From MWDV01 sp002070715 (lineage in GTDB: Bacteria; Verrucomicrobiota; Verrucomicrobiia; Limisphaerales; MWDV01), in NCBI GenBank assembly GCA_035411585.1, contig DAONTI010000010.1:1-64000 (forward strand): a stretch of 64,000 nt of DNA, read 5' to 3'. This document shows, piece after piece, positions 63,701 through 64,000 of this stretch (within the stretch, counting starts at the first letter, position 1; each line of letters opens with the position of its first letter). A program made the position numbers and the translations under genes. The notes under the pieces were generated by a model. It worked only from the letters and a program-made list of their open reading frames with translations, did not search any database and was not told where the DNA came from.

Positions 63701-64000
63701 ATGAGATTAAGTTTAATGCGATGGCTGGGCATGCTCTGCATTGGAGGGGTGATGGCGGCGACAGCCCAGGGCGCCGGGGAGGTGGAGCAATTGCAACGGC
63801 AGTTGCGGGAGTTGCAGGAAAACTTTGAGCGGGTGATGCGCGAACAGCGGCAGCAGATCGAAGCCTTGCAACAGCAGGTGGAGCGGTTGCAAGCCCGCCA
63901 GCCGGCGCCGCCGGTCAAGGCTGAGTCTCCCCCGGTGGCGGAAGCTCCTGAAGAGTCCGATGCGGTCCGGCGCGGGTGGTCGCCCCCGGATCCCATCCGG
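63701..64000 (+). CDS. Probable outer-membrane protein with N-terminal coiled coil, C-terminus beyond the window edge
   Basis: 100 codons visible from ATG 63701 without a stop. Signal peptide MRLSLMRWLGMLCIGGVMAA, likely cleaved after TAQA/G. Residues about 25-65 (VEQLQRQLRELQENFERVM..QIEALQQQVERLQA) form a coiled coil, followed by a Pro/Ala/Glu linker. Secreted proteins that begin so are commonly OprP/TonB-receptor-like barrels, but the barrel lies outside the window, so the call is open. Confidence 0.6.
   Translation, partial: MRLSLMRWLGMLCIGGVMAATAQGAGEVEQLQRQLRELQENFERVMREQRQQIEALQQQVERLQARQPAPPVKAESPPVAEAPEESDAVRRGWSPPDPIR

Overview
The window is a chromosomal segment of a GC-rich, Gram-negative bacterium that is most likely a verrucomicrobial (Limisphaerales/Pedosphaera-like) species. 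The pointers are two secreted pseudopilins with a near-identical FTLIELLVVIAII start, a PEP-CTERM protein, many large secreted proteins with jelly-roll, Ig-like, LamG or propeller domains, a secreted sulfatase and glycosidase-like enzymes, and an EPS-export/outer-membrane barrel pair. No phage, CRISPR array or rRNA operon was seen. Three tRNA genes are present: Ser-GGA, initiator Met-CAT and Lys-CTT.

Layout. 1-1337: a secreted beta-helix-type protein that runs off the left edge. 1601-5718: a glycosyltransferase-glnE pair read leftward. 5790-8499: two adjacent insertion sequences, an ISNCY-type element and an IS5-family element that sits 3-4 bp beyond its right end. 8944-17514: tRNA-Ser, a DUF6125-like protein, a giant AsmA-like protein, a DNA methyltransferase with an internal degenerate copy, a glycosyltransferase, a lytic transglycosylase and an ACT protein. 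17974-30897: Wza-like export lipoprotein plus outer-membrane barrel, a Ski2-like helicase, tRNA-fMet, a secreted PHP phosphodiesterase, a duplicated ABC-2 permease, Bcp peroxiredoxin, SMUG1-type uracil-DNA glycosylase, a sulfatase and MiaB. 31115-42621: a glycoside-hydrolase-like secreted protein, ceramidase-like protein, lipoate ligase-like protein, PHP phosphatase, tRNA-Lys, YlbF-like protein, AnmK and a triplicated propeller protein. 42776-49232: a pseudopilin followed by an accessory island. 49569-64000: secreted DUF4091, LamG and beta-sandwich proteins, a second pseudopilin, a PEP-CTERM protein, a coupled group of phosphodiester glycosidases with an EEP phosphoesterase, and the start of a probable outer-membrane protein.

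The most interesting part is the accessory island. A tight three-gene unit (44765-47017) encodes a membrane-anchored transglutaminase-like protein, a secreted mini-Rhs protein (signal peptide fused straight to the Rhs core end, followed by a variable domain with His-Gly and Ala-Cys-Asp motifs like those of clan CD/CHAT proteases), and a small lipoprotein. It is flanked by two candidate integron attC sites. The 7-base GTTCGCA directly before the first start codon is the exact complement of TGCGAAC after the last gene, which is the geometry expected of a mobile gene cassette. The same island holds a 121-bp MITE with ends matching the IS5 element of this window, two copies of a dispersed repeat, a truncated IS110 transposase, and a DUF2726 gene whose C-terminus runs into the repeat.

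Functional names rest on motifs read by eye. No database search was possible, so family calls are best read as strong or weak according to the stated confidence.
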